A stretch of 64,000 bases of DNA from Parabacteroides gordonii MS-1 = DSM 23371 (lineage in GTDB: Bacteria > Bacteroidota > Bacteroidia > Bacteroidales > Tannerellaceae), in assembly GCF_000969825.1 (NCBI RefSeq), contig NZ_KQ033919.1, positions 2,397,018-2,461,017 of the forward strand. Direction: 5' to 3'. Under the pieces are notes generated by a model. The model searched no databases and was not told where the DNA came from. It saw only the letters and a list, made by a program, of their open reading frames with translations. Of the stretch, positions 62,834 through 64,000 are shown piece by piece (positions within the stretch are counted from its first letter, which is position 1; the number at the start of each line of letters is the position of its first letter). Made by a program: the position numbers and the translations under genes.

Positions 62834-64000
62834 ATGAGAAGATATTTTGTAGCAATCTGTACTCTTTGCATTTTGAGTGCATGTAATAATTCTCCTCAAA
62901 ACAAAGGAGGAGTCGAATGGAAAGAAGAGGTAGCAGGCGTGTGGAATGTTTCTGTCGGTACTCCTGAGAAGATTAACCTGCTGAGTGAATTGAATATTAG
63001 TCCCAAGTTCGATGCTATCAGGAAAATGGGAGAAGCCTCCCTGCCTGTCTCCCAAGAGGATATCAGTTTTGAAGTGGTCGATGGGAAAACCTATATCCGT
63101 TTCCCTCTGGAAAAGGATGAGAAGATATTCGGTTTGGGCCTGAATTTTAAAACGGTTGAACAGAGAGGACGGATCATGCGTCTGCATGTAGATCATTATA
63201 CCGGAAAAGATGATGGACGTACACACACTCCGGTTCCATTTTTTGTTTCTTCTAGGGGATATGGTGCCTTTATCAATTCAGCCAGATACATAGATACATG
63301 GGTAGGTACGAGTGTGAGGAAAGACAGCAAGAACCCACCAGTCGTAAGAGACCGGAATACAGACAAGAATTGGGAAGCCCAGCCGTATTCGGATAATCTG
63401 GAGTTTCTGATTCCGGCAGAAGGAGTAGAAGTTGTCCTGTTTGCCGGACCGACGATGTTGGATGTAGTTCGTCGTTTTAATTTGTATAACGGTGGCGGTG
63501 CATTACCTCCGAGATGGGGACTTGGCTTTTGGCATCGTGTACCTTCTTTATTCTCCGATAAGGAAGTGAATGAAGAAGTTGCTCAATTTGAAAAACGAGG
63601 TTTCCCGTTGAGTGTAGTCGGACTTGAACCTGGTTGGATGAGCCGCTCCTATCCATGCACTTACGAATGGGATAGAGTTCGTTTCCCGGATCCGGATCAC
63701 TTTGTGAAAAATCTGAATGACCAGTATATAAAAACGAATGTATGGATCAATCCTTATGTATCACCAGATGGTGAACTGTACGATAAAATCGAACCCTATA
63801 CCGGATCGCATACGGTGTGGTGCGGGATTGTCCCCGATTATTCGATGCCCGCAGCACAGAAGATCATGGTGGAGCATTTTGAGAAACATCAGTTGGATAA
63901 AGGCATTAGCGGATATAAGATGGATGAAAATGACGGTTATGATTTCTGGCTTTGGCCGGATGTTGCCTCTTTTCCATCCGGTATGCCGGCAGAACAGATG
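62834..64000 (+). CDS. GH31-family glycosidase lipoprotein, 5' part
   Basis: The gene runs off the window; 389 residues are visible. A lipoprotein signal peptide (lipobox CILSAC, Cys17) is followed by an N-terminal beta-domain with KIFGLGLNFKTVEQRG and the start of the catalytic barrel (GGALPPRWGLGFWHRVPSLF, LSVVGLEPGWM). The candidate nucleophile is Asp364 in GYKMDENDGYDFW, at the position of the GH31 KxDE motif. GH31 enzymes are mostly alpha-glucosidases or alpha-xylosidases. An in-frame ATG at 62825 would begin right at the hairpin tail and is less likely. It is the enzyme cargo of locus 5. Confidence 0.88.
   Translation, partial: MRRYFVAICTLCILSACNNSPQNKGGVEWKEEVAGVWNVSVGTPEKINLLSELNISPKFDAIRKMGEASLPVSQEDISFEVVDGKTYIRFPLEKDEKIFGLGLNFKTVEQRGRIMRLHVDHYTGKDDGRTHTPVPFFVSSRGYGAFINSARYIDTWVGTSVRKDSKNPPVVRDRNTDKNWEAQPYSDNLEFLIPAEGVEVVLFAGPTMLDVVRRFNLYNGGGALPPRWGLGFWHRVPSLFSDKEVNEEVAQFEKRGFPLSVVGLEPGWMSRSYPCTYEWDRVRFPDPDHFVKNLNDQYIKTNVWINPYVSPDGELYDKIEPYTGSHTVWCGIVPDYSMPAAQKIMVEHFEKHQLDKGISGYKMDENDGYDFWLWPDVASFPSGMPAEQM

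Noticed and set aside
1250-64000. Integrated mobile element or phage
   Set aside because: No transposase, integrase, relaxase, phage structural gene or target-site duplication was seen; the cassette arrangement alone is not evidence of a mobile element.

Overview
The window reads as a chromosome segment of a gut-type Bacteroidales bacterium, most likely Parabacteroides or a close relative (Tannerellaceae); that rank is an inference. The evidence is the many SusC/SusD outer-membrane pairs, ECF sigma/FecR pairs, hybrid two-component regulators, Bacteroidetes TAnnTTTG (-7) promoters with TTTG-like -33 boxes, and the Bacteroidales housekeeping run DUF4271-hemD-rnpA-yidD-tatD-tyrS-tRNA-Gln. No phage, transposase, integrase, CRISPR array or rRNA was seen.

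Layout. 2-1249 is the 3' part of a hybrid two-component regulator. 1522-2415 is a lone lipoprotein. 2585-9485 is SusCD locus 1 (ECF sigma, FecR, SusC, SusD; no enzyme). 9592-11160 is nadB on the minus strand and 11364-12059 a secreted DUF3108/TapB-like protein. 12514-25974 is SusCD locus 2: a divergent hybrid regulator, then SusC, SusD, a GH16-like protein, a DUF4838 lipoprotein and an arylsulfotransferase-like lipoprotein. 26152-32858 is housekeeping: two small PH-like membrane proteins, a dihydrolipoyl dehydrogenase, DUF4271, hemD, rnpA, yidD, tatD, tyrS and tRNA-Gln. 33251-46617 is locus 3 (ECF, FecR, SusC, SusD, DUF6067 glycosidase-like, DUF5107-TPR). 46822-54716 is locus 4 (ECF, FecR, SusC, SusD-like_2, endonuclease/exonuclease/phosphatase). 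54968-55414 is an XRE regulator on the minus strand. 55893-64000+ is locus 5 (ECF, FecR, SusC, SusD, GH31 running off the window).

How it works together. Loci 1, 3, 4 and 5 are trans-envelope signalling cassettes: the SusC receptors carry an N-terminal STN signalling domain that should contact FecR and release the ECF sigma. Locus 2 has a SusC without STN and is instead paired with a hybrid sensor that should bind a glycan fragment in the periplasm. Each SusC/SusD pair imports a ligand that its lipoprotein or secreted enzymes prepare.

The most unusual signals lie between the genes. (i) Four intergenic arrays of diverged tandem units share an exact 22-bp period; two of them share the core GTTTC-N8-GAAAC. 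(ii) Each of the four FecR-SusC junctions has a tiny 2-4 codon ORF after CYTATG followed by a hairpin, three of which share a GCAA-containing loop closed by ATG and a CAT-like sequence. (iii) A perfect 18-bp inverted repeat brackets the AT-rich promoter region of locus 3, a candidate phase-variable switch. (iv) A perfect 16-bp inverted repeat brackets the 3' end of the locus 2 regulator.
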